In this document: piece by piece, positions 10,460 through 21,159 of the stretch
Position numbering within the stretch: the stretch's first letter is position 1
Layout of the letters: each line of letters starts with the position of its first letter
Assembly (NCBI GenBank): GCA_001051155.2
Contig: JYIP02000001.1
Coordinates: 4,030,001-4,094,000 of the forward strand
DNA: 64,000 nt
Reading direction: 5' to 3'
From: Chrysoporthe austroafricana
Lineage: Eukaryota; Ascomycota; Sordariomycetes; Diaporthales; Cryphonectriaceae
The notes under the pieces: model-generated
The model's database searches: none
What the model saw: only the letters and a program-made list of their open reading frames with translations
What the model was told of the DNA's origin: nothing
Translations under genes and position numbers: made by a program

Positions 10460-11983
10460 CTAGTCAGACGAGTCCGACTCCTCCGCAGCAGCCGCCTGCG
10501 CGTGCGCCGCAAGGGCCGCTGCAAGAGCCTCCTCCTGTAACAGATCCTCGTGAATAGTCATGACACGGCGGAAGCCCGTCTCGTAGTCCGTTGTGTCGAA
10601 GGGCTTGGGGTTGTAGGGCTGCGCAATGTACGTGCGGCGGGTGTAGCTCATGAAGTTGATCTGTTTGGGTGCGAAGATACGTCAGCAGGCCATCCCGGTC
10701 TTACTTGGAGAGAAGCACCATAGCTATGATTATTTTATTAGTTTGGACGGGGAGGGACGGTGTTCACATACTGCTCGACGGGGAGGGACATAGCCCATGC
10801 GCCGAACAGGCGGGGTCCAGAGGCCTACGTGCTGGGCAAGAAAGTGGGTCTTAGAGTCCTGGGGGATGCCGTAAGCGTCGGCCAGCCAGTCGATGGGTCT
10901 CTGGTTGCTTCGCGTCCTGAAGAGACCGCTGCACTCGTGGCGATTCTGTCTCTCCTTGGTTCTCCGGCCGATCGTGCCCCTGTTGTCACTTTTGGCGATG
11001 ACGATCTCGCAGGTCTCGATATGCGCCCTGAAGCGCATCAAGAGGCCCTGCGCGGTGAGCCAAGGGCGGCCCTGGAGCCGCGTGGCCGAGAGGTGAGGGA
11101 ACTTGACGTTGCGAAGGTGCTTGACGTTGTCCAGGATCACAGCGGGAATGGCGTCAATGAAGTCGTCGAGGTAGCAAGTGCCACTCTTGCCTTGACAGGT
11201 CAGGGTGACCTTCCGCCAGTAGGAGGGCAGCGCATCATTGTGGACGGCGCGACAGGTCGCCAGCAGGTTGTAGTGCGAATGGTGGTGCATGGTGTTGAGG
11301 ATCTTTGACTTCTTTGTGGCGTCGCCCCTGCGGCAGTGGTAGTCCTCGACCTCAAGTGTAACACGAGCACCCTCAAAGACATAGCTGTAGATCTCGATGC
11401 GCATCTCCGCAGGGAGTATAGCGAGCACGCCAACATTACACACAGGCGCCTTGACTTTGTTGGTGAGGGGGGAGTCGGCAGGATCACTAGTGGTGATGGC
11501 AGGAAAGCCGTCTTCATTGGTGGAACCAACCTGGACGCCAGCTGTGGCGACGTCGTCGTCGGTACTGAATTGGTAATGAGAGGGAGTGACGACAAAACTA
11601 GACAGCTGTGTGATCTCTGCAACGTCGTGACCACCACCAGCATCAAAACCAGCACCAATGTTGGGGCGCTTGGCGCGGCTGGTGTTGCTGTTAAGCTTGG
11701 TGGCACTGAAGAGGACGCCAGCTACGGTGGAGTGGCGAGCAGCACCAGTCATGATGATGCTTGGAATGGCATCAGTTATGATGGTGTCTGGAGCAGTGCC
11801 AGTGAGGTTGGCCGCAGCCTCAACGTCAGCCTGCTGGCCCTTGGCCATAATCAAGTCGATCTTGTTCGGTCCAGCCAGCTCGATGCCCAGGTTGGCAACC
11901 AGATTGGTGATGGAGTCGGCGTATTCCTGGCCAGCATCATCAGCATGACCGACGCGTTTTTTGCTAGATGCGATGTCTGCCAT
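10460..11983 (-). CDS. 2EXR/F-box-like domain protein
   Basis: Exon 1 is 11983-10772 and exon 2 is 10660-10460; the 111-bp intron has donor GTATGT, branch TGCTGAC and acceptor AACAG. The product is 470 residues. The first ~190 residues are Ala/Thr-rich and low in structure. Residues ~190-205 carry LAILPAEMRIEIYSYVFEGA, the short amphipathic motif that opens fungal 2EXR and F-box-like domains. It is followed by NLLATCRAVHNDALPSYWRKV, another hallmark (a leucine-rich helix naming a cell or row of 'small houses'). The C-terminus is acidic/Ala-rich (LQEEALAAALAAHAQA). Such proteins are numerous and poorly studied in filamentous fungi; a role in ubiquitin-ligase adaptor complexes is only a family-level guess. 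Intact frame and a clean intron suggest a live gene. Confidence 0.7.
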
Positions 11984-14024
11984 CGTGAATTGTGTTCAGA
12001 GGAGAGTGTTTGGGGTGAAATGTATCAAGGGACAGTGTTGTTCGCGGGGAGATGAGATGGTGTTTGTTTGTATGAAAGGGATCGAAATTTGATTCGCGTG
12101 ATGGTTGAATGGGTGGGCGGTCGAAAAACCATCTGGAAATTCATCACGCGCACGTGCAAGTGAATGGGCATTGCCTGCCAGGTTTTCTCACTGGTATCTG
12201 GAAGCTTCATCTATTTATTCATTGGAGAACTTCCATAAATAACTTGCTGCGGGGGCAAATGCTGCGCCAGCAGTTGCTATGGCCTCTTCTGCTCCCTGGT
12301 GATGGTGACTTACATCCTCGAATTTAGAGCTTCACAAAACCAGCCAGCATGACTTCGAGTTGTGCCGCCTGGCCGGTCGCTGAGAAGACTGCCCCCCCGG
12401 GACCCTGGCACTTATGTCCACTTATGTCGCTCTCTTCTATTCCTATTGACAAGGGAAGACTGCAGCATGTCATGTTTCTCGATCAGAGGATATTTGTATT
12501 TGACAATTGAGATGTAGTAAAGTGATCTCCGCACAGCAAAGATCTTGCATCACCCATCCAGTCTGTTGCTACTTCACAGAATTGTTCAGACTATGTATTG
12601 GGCTGGAGCAAAAGGGGAATCAGAGTAGTACGAAGGATAACAATCAATGTAGCTTACGATGGTCCACATGGGTCAGTTCCAATAATTGAAAGGGCAAACT
12701 TGCAAGCAAAATACAAATTGAATTATTTTGTAGTCTTCAATATGATGCGATTTGGTCGACACACCTGGGACACCACCAAAGGTGTTGTGTGTGGGGCAAA
12801 ACAATTATTCTAACAATTATTCTATCAATCAATTGCGTTAAAACTTACACATGATTGCCATGTCTTGTCAGAATCACGTATCTAGAGGCCAGGAAACGCT
12901 AAAGCCAGATGCGAAGTGGTAAGTTACTCTTTTACTCACTGCCCTTCCGGAGTCCTAGTCCGTTGCTATACTACCTATTTCACTACTATTACCGTGAAGG
13001 ATTGATTAGTCTTAACTAAAGTAAATCACCCAATAATGGCTGACATTTCATGTTACATGTCTCATTACCTGAGTAGATGTGGAACTCAGGACGATTAATA
13101 ATCGGACACGTCTCTTGATCTTGTGGTCTCCGCACGGTTAGAGACATCTTAACACAGGAGCAACACCAAATAGGTGAGAGACTCCTCGTACAAGCTTATA
13201 TGTCATAAGCAAAAGTAGAAGTACAGACTTCTGTAAAAAAGTGTATTTTTTCATCGATGGCAGCCTGATTTGCATGCGCCACCAGGTCCGGCTGTGGCGT
13301 TTACCTGGCTCGCCAATCTCCCAGTGGAACAATCACGAAGCTCTTCCAAATTCAATGCCGCCTAAAAAAAGCAAGGAGGAATTCCAAATTCACGTCTGAA
13401 ACCTTTCTCGTCGCCGAACGGCATCTTCCAGGCTTAACCAGCGGGTCGGGGACGTTGAGGATGGTGGCTTCATCTCTCTAGCACGCTCCGCCCCCAACCG
13501 TTGTTGGCAGCCTTTCCTTGGAGGACTCTCGAAGGATGTGTGTGCAGGTCGCATTGCGTCCTCATATATTGAAGCCGGCTTAGTCCAACCCAGCCGCGCG
13601 CCGCAGATCAAGGCTTACTCGGCCTCTCGGAATCAGCCTGGATGTTCCACAGCCGCTCCGCCCCCAATGAACTATCCCCAGAGCAGGCACACCAGGACGC
13701 AGGCCAGCCACACGATGTGCTATCTAAAGCCCAGATCCCGCCTCTGCCTCTCACCCTTTCCGAGTCTCATGGCTGCAGCCATGACGCTTTGACAGCCCGG
13801 TCTCCCACAACGGCATCATCGGCCTACCTATTTACTACCCCATGTTTGCATGAAGTTACCCGAGAGGCAGCAAAGGCAGCACGCAATGTCGACACTCTCC
13901 GCAGAGCCATAGCCTGAGAGGTGAAGTGAGTGTCGAGCTGCGCGTTCCAGGCCTACTGCGCCTACAAAAGACCGCTCAGCAACAGGAACCTCTACGGAGA
14001 ACCGTCAGCACTGCCCGACCCGAC
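11984..14024. other. Intergenic, about 2 kb, no gene recognised
   Basis: The left part is the promoter side of the minus-strand 2EXR-like gene. The centre (12.4-13.4 kb) is AT-richer with stops in all frames. The right part is GC-rich with open but unconvincing frames. No RNA gene or repeat found by eye. Confidence 0.4.
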
Positions 14025-14576
14025 ATGAGTGCCATGTACAATTGCATGCCGGCATTGACTGATCTGTTCGCGGATGCATGGGAGAGGTTGGTTTCCTGGG
14101 TCTCTGGGATGCGGAGAGGCCGCGCGCACAACCACCACCACAAGGCCGCAACCCTGACCACGACGGGCGTGCGGCAGGGACAGGCGAACTCCAGCTGGAA
14201 CAGGAGGGTTGGGTCGAGCGAGCCTCGCCTCCCGCAGATCCCGATCCGCAACCTCACCGCGGCGAGATCGTTCGTCCATCCGGCGGTGCCGACGCAGCCC
14301 AAACGACTGCAGACGGTCCAGTCGAGGGACACTTTCAGGCTGCCGGTCATGGGCAACGAGCCCGTGTATTACGGCCAGTCCAGGAGAGGTGGACTGCAGC
14401 AGTTTGAAGACGACGAGTGGGCCCAGAGCTATCACCAGCAGTGGGCAAGGGGTTACAGACAGCAGTGGACGGATGGGTATCAGGACCCGTTGAAAGATGG
14501 CTTTCATAACTTCAACTATCACAAACATGTCAGATGGGGGAGTCCGCCTGATAGTCCAATAGGGCAGGCTTTTTGA
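14025..14576 (+). CDS. Small hypothetical protein
   Basis: An ATG at 14025 opens 183 residues ending TGA at 14576. The same frame extends upstream without an ATG. The N-terminal ~35 residues are hydrophobic and aromatic (MYNCMPALTDLFADAWERLV). The middle is basic (RRGRAHNHHHKAATL). The C-terminus has an imperfect internal repeat of the type W-A-x-x-Y-x-Q-Q-W-x-x-G-Y (SYHQQWARGYRQQWTDGYQ). No domain is recognised. The aromatic/Gln repeat and lack of stops argue for a real gene, but GC-rich sequence can stay open by chance. Confidence 0.4.
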   Translation: MSAMYNCMPALTDLFADAWERLVSWVSGMRRGRAHNHHHKAATLTTTGVRQGQANSSWNRRVGSSEPRLPQIPIRNLTAARSFVHPAVPTQPKRLQTVQSRDTFRLPVMGNEPVYYGQSRRGGLQQFEDDEWAQSYHQQWARGYRQQWTDGYQDPLKDGFHNFNYHKHVRWGSPPDSPIGQAF

Positions 14577-15079
14577 AGCGTACCCAGGCAGACCCGAGGA
14601 TTCGCTCCAGGCACAGAGGGTTGTGGGATCATGTTCCCTACAAAATTGAAACCATCACAAGTCTAGGTCTCGTGTATTTGTTACGATTTTCGGCGGTCTA
14701 CTAGCCAAGTACCTTTGGACTAGTTGGGCTTAGATTGAAGTTTATGAGGACAGGTCCTAAATATATTATCAAGTCCCCCTGATAGTTCACAAATGAGTAA
14801 CCTTTAGATTGTCGTACGCAGCTGGACGCAGACCTGGACAATTTGCCCAGTCTGCCTAGCGGCAACTTTATTATTATCCTCCTCATACCACTTCACTATA
14901 TTCCTTGTCATCAGTCCTATCATGAGATCGTCTGACAAGGGTGGAGATGATGCCCAAAGGGATGCTTTCTGCACACCGGACCCCGTCTGATGTGATGTCA
15001 GATCGAACTATGCGAATGAAGAGATTCGGGGTCCTCCTTGCATATAATTAACTCTCGCGGCTATATTAAGTTTCAGTGA
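14577..15079. other. Intergenic
   Basis: A 500-bp AT-richer stretch between two plus-strand genes; it presumably holds a 3' UTR and the SET gene's promoter. No specific site recognised. Confidence 0.4.
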
Positions 15080-15985
15080 ATGCCGTGCCTGCTCCCCACT
15101 TCTCTAGAGCCGCTCGAAGCGCCCCGTCCCGCTGGTGCGGAGCATACTGCAGAGCATGGGGAGACACTTCCGTCCCCCAAGGCTGGGGAGCATCTCACAA
15201 CTCTACACACCTCAAACAGCCTGCCTCACGGTGCTGAGCTACGGGACAACCAACTTGATGCCCTCTCACTAGGCAGCCTCGCGAACCGCACGCAGTCTCC
15301 AGGCAACATGCGCGCCCCCAAACAGCCCACGCCCAAGAACTGGCCCGCCCACCTGCCCTACCTCACCGCGCCCTCCTACTCCCGGTCCCTCAGCAGCGCC
15401 CAGCTGCAGGCCCTGCGCACCAGGCCCGCGGCGGCGGCGGCGGCGACCGCGGAGGTCCCGCAGGGCTTCCGGCGCGGGCCCTCGGCGGACGTGCGGATCA
15501 CGCCCATCACGGACCCGGGCCACCCGGCGTGCGGCCAGGCGGGCCTCTTCGCGGCGCGGGCGCTGGGGCCCGGCAGCCTCGTGCTGCTGTACCTGGGCGA
15601 GGTGCACGCGGCGGACGACCCGGCGCACGCGGCGTCGGACTACGACCTGTGGCTGACGGACCGCGGCGGGGACGGGGACGCCGCCGTCGACGCGGCGCGC
15701 ATGGGCAACGAGGCGCGCTTCGTCAACGACTACCGCGGGGTCCCCGGGGCCGCGGGGCCGAACGCCGAGTTCTGCGAGGTCTGGGACGGCCGCAGGCGGG
15801 AGAGGGCGATGGCGGTGTGCGTCCTGCCGGCGGGCAAGAGGGACAGGGGGAAGGGGAAGGGGAAGGGGAAGGGGAAGGGGATCGCGCGGGGCCAGGAGAT
15901 CTTGGTGAGCTACGGGAAGAGGTTCTGGGCGAAGAGGAGGGAGGAGATGGGACACGACGGCATGGACGAGGCTCACGTGCCATGA
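15080..15985 (+). CDS. SET-domain protein
   Basis: A single-exon gene of 301 residues with ATG at 15080. The first ~130 residues are Pro/Ser-rich. A SET domain follows: AGLFAARALGPGSLVLLYLGE (opening strands with the G-x-G-like AdoMet region), SDYDLWL, then GNEARFVNDYRGVPG (equivalent of the RFINHxCxPN pseudoknot strand) and GQEILVSYGKRFW (GEELxxxYG-like end). These are the elements of lysine methyltransferase SET domains. The canonical NH of RFxNH is replaced by ND, as in some non-histone SET groups, so the substrate cannot be named. A Gly-Lys repeat, made by tandem GGGGAA units at ~15846-15880, sits just before the last strand. The post-SET Cys cluster is absent. Confidence 0.8.
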   Translation: MPCLLPTSLEPLEAPRPAGAEHTAEHGETLPSPKAGEHLTTLHTSNSLPHGAELRDNQLDALSLGSLANRTQSPGNMRAPKQPTPKNWPAHLPYLTAPSYSRSLSSAQLQALRTRPAAAAAATAEVPQGFRRGPSADVRITPITDPGHPACGQAGLFAARALGPGSLVLLYLGEVHAADDPAHAASDYDLWLTDRGGDGDAAVDAARMGNEARFVNDYRGVPGAAGPNAEFCEVWDGRRRERAMAVCVLPAGKRDRGKGKGKGKGKGIARGQEILVSYGKRFWAKRREEMGHDGMDEAHVP

Positions 15986-16188
15986 GGGGGAGGGGGCTCG
16001 CCGTGCTCAAGAGCTTCCGGCGCCGCCCGCGCCGCGTCATGCAGCCGCTGAGGCCGTGACGGAGGTGGCACTATTGTCCATGAACAACCAGGGTTCAGTT
16101 AGTCTGTTCCCTCTGACCTGCAGTCCACGGGGACCAGAAGGAGGTCAGACATGAGCCGCGGCAGCGGCGGCGGCTGTGGCGCCTTGCC

Positions 16189-17717
16189 CTAGAAGCCGTC
16201 CACATGCGTACCGACGCCCTTCTGCTTCGCAAACTCAATCACCCGCATGCCCACCGTGAGATCCATCAGACCCAGCCCGACGCTCTTGTAGAGAACGTTC
16301 CCGCCCTGCAGCCACCTGCACATGTGGTCCTCCCGCTCCTTCTTCTTGCGCTCGCTCGAGTTGTGGCTCGACTTCCGCCGGTGGAAGATGGAGCTGGTCA
16401 GGCTCCCGCTGCGGGACGGCGACGACGGCCGGCTGCCGGGGCGGCTGCCGCTGCCGCCGTCTTCTGAGGGGCTGAGGATCGTCGACATGGACGGGGAGCT
16501 GAGGTCCAGCTTCTCGAACTCCGAGGCCGGCGCGCTGCTGCTCTCGCTGGAGATGTAGCTTCCTGTGTCCGACGAGGACTCCTCGTCCATCTTGATCCTG
16601 TGGAGCATCACGAGCTCGCCCAGCCTGTGTGTCGCGTTAGCACCCAGCCGGCCAACCTGGGGACCCTGTGGGGCGCATATCTGGTGTGTACTCACTCGAT
16701 GAGCTGGTTCGGACTCAACCCGCCCTGGATGACCTCGCCCGCCTCCGTCAGCGCCCCGTCCAGGGTATCGACGATGACCACGCCGCCCTCGACGGCATGC
16801 TTGTGAAAGTGGCGGTGGCCGTGCTCGTGCGTCCTGACGGCCTGGTGCACCACCTCCAGCGGCAGCTCGATCATCTCGGGCGTGTAGCTCCCGATCGCAA
16901 CGATCAGGCGCCCCTTGCGCCGGCCCTCGCCGCTCGTCAGGATGGAGTGCTCGAACAGCGGCTCCCGGCTCGGCGTGCAGCAGAAGATGACGTCGGCGGC
17001 CCGGACCTGCTCACGCAGCAGACGGGCGAACTCGCCGTACCCGGGGGTCAGGAGGCCGAAGTCGGCGTCGGCCCAGCCCTCGCGCGCCTTGACGTCGGCG
17101 GGGACGGCGTAGAAGCGCTTGAGGATGTTGCGGGCGCCGTCGGAGAAGCGGCGGCTGATGACGTTGACGTGGCGGATGGTGTCGCCGCGGAGCATCAGGG
17201 CGAGCCGGATGTGCCAGTAGGCCTGCTCGCCGCTGCCGAAGGCGGTGACGGTGTGGACGCGGTTGCGCTTGATGACGAGGCAGGCGGAGGCGAGGGCGGT
17301 GCGGAACGCGGTGAGCGTGCTGGCGTGCAGGATGCCGACGGGCTGGCCGGCGGCGGAGAAGAGGGTGATGGCGCCGGTGGGCTTGATCGGGGGCCGGGCG
17401 GGGGGCGACGGCGGTGCGGCGGCCCCCGCCTGTGCCTGTGCCTGCGCCGGCGGCGGCGGCGTGAGGGTGATGACCTTGACGCCGAGGCCGGCCGGGCTGC
17501 TGGAGGGCATGAAGAGCGACGTCGCGCCCGTCCTGGAGGAGCTGATGGTGGTCCGGTGGGGCTGGTGGATGTCTGCGTCCTCCTCGTCCGGCTGCGAGCC
17601 GACCGAGTAGTCGTGGAGCGCCCCCTTCAGGTCCGTGTAGAACGCCTCGAGCTCGTCCGCGGTCATGGACTCGAGCAGGTCCTTGATCTGCTCGTCCGTG
17701 AGCACCGAGAGCGACAT
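16189..17717 (-). CDS. Ornithine cyclodeaminase / mu-crystallin family oxidoreductase
   Basis: Exon 1 is 17717-16696 and exon 2 is 16624-16189. The intron has donor GTGAGT, branch GCTAAC and acceptor ACACAG; it joins LIE to LGELV. The product is 485 residues. After a substrate-side N-terminal half (MSLSVLTDEQIKDLLESM and ITLFSAAGQPVGILHASTLT) comes the dinucleotide-binding fold with VTAFGSGEQAYWHIRLAL (~residues 155-173), then VRAADVIFCCTPSREPLF and KGRLIVAIGSYTPEMIELP, all typical of the family. The enzymes reduce cyclic imines or deaminate ornithine to proline with NAD(P). The exact substrate is not predictable here. The protein is ~140 residues longer than bacterial relatives because of a Pro/Ala-rich insert near residue 85 and a Ser-rich insert near residues 350-440. 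Confidence 0.88.
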
Positions 17718-18689
17718 CGTGGTGGTCTGATCCGGTGGGGGTGATCTAGTCTGATCTGATAGACATCCAAACGCTGGGTCTCATGAGCCTCCAGCACCTC
17801 ATCGCCCACAGTACCCTGTAGGTGGCGCCCAGGAAGTGTCTGCCTAGGATGCGATATGGACAGCAGCCTGCTCACGACTGCGGATGGACCTAGGCGAGAA
17901 TGTCAGGCGGCGTGTGGAGTCTATTCTCAACACACAGCCTTGGTAGTAGGGCCTGGGAAGGCGCAGTACGCCGAAGTCGCCGTTGTTCGTCGTTGGAGAC
18001 GGCCCAAGGCTCGGCCAGTGGATACTAGCGCCACTTACAGAGATGGGATGCTTTTCAGAAGGGCTCCGTACCGTGTGCTGCGCACCTGCATACGTCATCA
18101 GACACGTCCAGGCATTCCAGAGACCCACGATGGTCCTGACTTGGATGTTTCAAGACCTTGGGTGTTTTGATTCTGAGAACACATGAAGCCTGGGCTGGGC
18201 TGGCGGGTGGTGGCCTGGGCGGATGTTGGTGAGGGAGACAGTAAGTACAGTACTTATCACTTGGCATTTGCGGGGCCTGAAAGGCTTCTTCCTTGGCGGC
18301 ATGGCGAACTCACCACACAATCACGACACAATCACGCTGCTGCGAACTGCAGCATGCAGCTTGAACCATCGACAGGATACACATGGCCTTCTCTCAGAAT
18401 AAGTCATCAAATGAATCTTCTCTTATGTCTCGCTCTGCTGTCTAGAAGAACAAGTCTCGCTGCTCATGAATGAAAGAAACGACATGAAACGCCCGCGACC
18501 CAAGACAAAAGTCTGTGTCCTCCTCATGGAGACGGCTAAACAACCTCCCGTTATCCAGGCAAACCCGCTTTGAAAACCAACATTGATTGTCGCTCCCGTA
18601 CACCTGCTCGCAAGGCCAAGGCCAGGCCAACCCACCAGCCCACCAACCCCGGAAACGCCCTCCCGACAAGACACCGCCAGGCCGCTCGC
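17718..18689. other. Intergenic
   Basis: Promoter side of the cyclodeaminase-family gene and 3' side of the carbonic anhydrase gene. No convincing open frame, RNA or repeat. Confidence 0.4.
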
Positions 18690-19616
18690 TCACCGCCCGG
18701 CCATCGACGCGCCGCTGCTCCGGAACACCAGCGTCGCGTGCTTGCCCCGGATCACGTCCTGCGGGCCGGGCGCCTTGCGGCCGTTCACCCTGGGCTTGGC
18801 GTTGCCGAAGCCCAGGTCGCGGATGCGGCCGGACGCGAGGTCGAACAGGCACCCGTGGACCTCGAGCCCGCGGTCGCGCACCGCCTCCTGCACCGTGAAG
18901 TTGGCCAGGAGCACCTTGACGCCGGCCTCGACGTTGAGCTCCGCGATGCGGACCAGCCGCTCGCGCTCGTCCGCGATGGCCGCCAGCTCCTGCTCGTGCG
19001 CGAAGCGCGCCGCCTTGAGCGGCGTCAGCCACGTGTCGAGCACGCCGCCGACGCGCGCGTCCGACAGCGCCGCCGCCGCGCCCCCGCACGCCGAGTGCCC
19101 GCACAGCACGATGTGCTTGACCTTGAGGTGCGCCACCGCGTACTCGATCACCGCCGACGTGTTGATGTCCGTCGCCGAGATGATGTTGGCGATGTTGCGG
19201 TGCACGAACACGTCGCCCGGCTGCAGCCCGAGGATCGTCGTCTCGGGGCAGCGGGAGTCGGAGCAGCCGAGCCAGACTGTTTCGTGGGGGGAACGTCAGA
19301 GACCCAGTCTATTCGGTCGGGGCGTTTCCTGTCACTTGTGACGGGCACGGGCACGGCCGCCCGCACGACCCGCCGCCGCCGCTCAGATGCTCGGCAGCGA
19401 GGCGGCAACGCGGGGTGGGGGGTTTTTGGTTGGACGGAGAGGGATGCGAAAAGGATGCGACTTACGGATCTGTGGCGATTGGCCGCTGGCCAGCTTCGAG
19501 AAGAACTCCGGGTTCTGGTGGGCTTTGTAGCCCGCCCACGCGCCGTTCGAGCTCAGCGCATACTGGTAGGTATCCTCTGCGGTGGGGTCGGTCGCGGTCA
19601 GTACTGTGTGCGCCAT
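18690..19616 (-). CDS. Beta-class carbonic anhydrase
   Basis: Exon 1 is 19616-19466 and exon 2 is 19276-18690 (donor GTAAGT; acceptor AAACAG; phase 1), giving 245 residues. The splice recreates the signature ILWLGCSDSR. Zinc ligands are Cys55 (GCSDSR), His111 and Cys114 (GHSACGG); the Asp57-Arg59 catalytic dyad is also present. Other family landmarks are PGDVFVHRNIANI and the helix INTSAVIEYAVAHLKVKHIV. The enzyme interconverts CO2 and bicarbonate. There is no N-terminal targeting extension before MAHTVLTATD, so a cytosolic site is likely. Length and motif order match fungal enzymes that supply bicarbonate for anaplerosis and CO2 sensing; that role is family knowledge. Confidence 0.95.
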
Positions 19617-21159
19617 GACGACTCAAGGGTATGAAATTCGGGAGCACGAGGCTGAAGTCTGCGAGTGACAGGGTGAACGATCGACGAAGGCCGAATCTGA
19701 ATCATTCAACGCCATGCGCCTTCAGAGGGACAATAGGTGGCCTGAGACATCACCCGAGGCCTCGGCGTCGGGGAAGGAGGGGGGGCTGGTGGTTCCGTGG
19801 TTATGCATGTCTGTTGTATACTTACGGTTGTGGGCCATCTTGATTGAGTCTTGGGTGCTCGTGTCGCAGTCGGGCCAAGAGATTCTGATTCCGGCCGCGC
19901 GTTCGTATGATCAGCAGGCGCAAGCTCTCGACGGGACGAGAACTTTATGATGAAGCTCTCCTCGGCGGTCTGGGCAGGGCGCAGTAGCCCTCCTGGTCTC
20001 TTAAGTCTAGGTCGAAGTAAAGACAGGTTGATGTGGACCCCCCCGGTGGGCAAGGTATTGTATTCTGGCCGATATGGAGCCGGTGCCGAAACCGAGTAAG
20101 CGGTGACGGTGAGCCCCGAGTAGTGATCCGAGGAGATAAGCGGAAGCGAGCGAAGGCTGGTAAGCTGCGGGTGTCGACTTATTTGTTGAGAGGCGTGTTG
20201 GGTGTATAAGAGGAGTTGTTCACCGTCGATCAAACCAGACAATTCGTAGTTTCGCTCGCTAACTTGCTAGAAAGAGGGCGGAAGGACAGACCAGCCTATC
20301 CTAAATTAAGAACGACCAACAACTCGGGCTTCGGTGCGCGATTTCGTCTGCGACAAGCGCGAGCTCGACGCGGATTATGGGGTAAAGTGGGCGAGTGGAC
20401 TGATTACCGCCGCTCGTCCGTCGGGCGGTGGAAGGGCACGTTTAGGAGGGAGTGGTGATCGGTTCACTAGGAGCATCACCGGAACTCTCAAGGGCAGCTG
20501 ATTGGGGTGGCATGAGAGTTGGGGGGGTCATTTATAAAAGTCCCCGGGCAAGTCAAGCAGCCCTGGGATCTGGATCCAGCACGTTTGGGATGGAACTCCT
20601 TCAAACCCGATAGGCATGCTCTCACCAGGGACATGGTGTGCAGCCTCTCCCGGTCGCATAGATGCCACGGCCTCGAGATGCTGGGAGTTAAAGCTGAAGG
20701 CATTATTCTAAACGCCAGATCGCCATCGCCGAACCCCTGGCGCCGCCCAGAGATTCCCCCCCTGCCTGGATCAGGGTCTGTTCTGTACGCCCACTAAGAC
20801 GATGGATAGCCACATATTGCCTCGGCACGCGAGGCTGCGCGAGCAGCCCCTATAAGCGGCCACTTCATTTCACAATATTTCATCTTCATGCCGCCTTTTT
20901 ACTGGTGTCGCACATCGAATGCAGCTCACGATGTTCACACAGAGGCGGGCTGTCCTTCATCTCGAGAGTCGTATTCATGAGTGGCTGGCTACTCGGCGGC
21001 AATGTCACACAATACGAATGCGACCGAGAATGTTGTCCAGATCAAGCAATTCCATTGTGTCATCCATAACCGTTTTGGTATTTTCCATACGCCGTGACCA
21101 TCAAAAACCCTGGGCCAACCATGCTATCCCATTGAACGAAATCAGACCTCAAACAAGAT
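19617..21159. other. Intergenic, 1.5 kb
   Basis: Upstream region of the carbonic anhydrase gene and downstream region of the eL8 gene. Long GC-rich frames at 19.7-20.2 kb have no protein-like features and are read as 5' leader/promoter. No RNA gene recognised. Confidence 0.4.

Noticed and set aside
15269..15976. 235-codon minus-strand frame
   Set aside because: Antisense to the SET-domain gene; Arg/Pro-rich and featureless.
16668..17744. 358-codon plus-strand frame
   Set aside because: Antisense shadow of the ornithine cyclodeaminase-family gene, low-complexity Gly/Ala/Asp content.
18570..19634. 354-codon plus-strand frame
   Set aside because: Antisense to carbonic anhydrase, which has all zinc ligands in the other strand.
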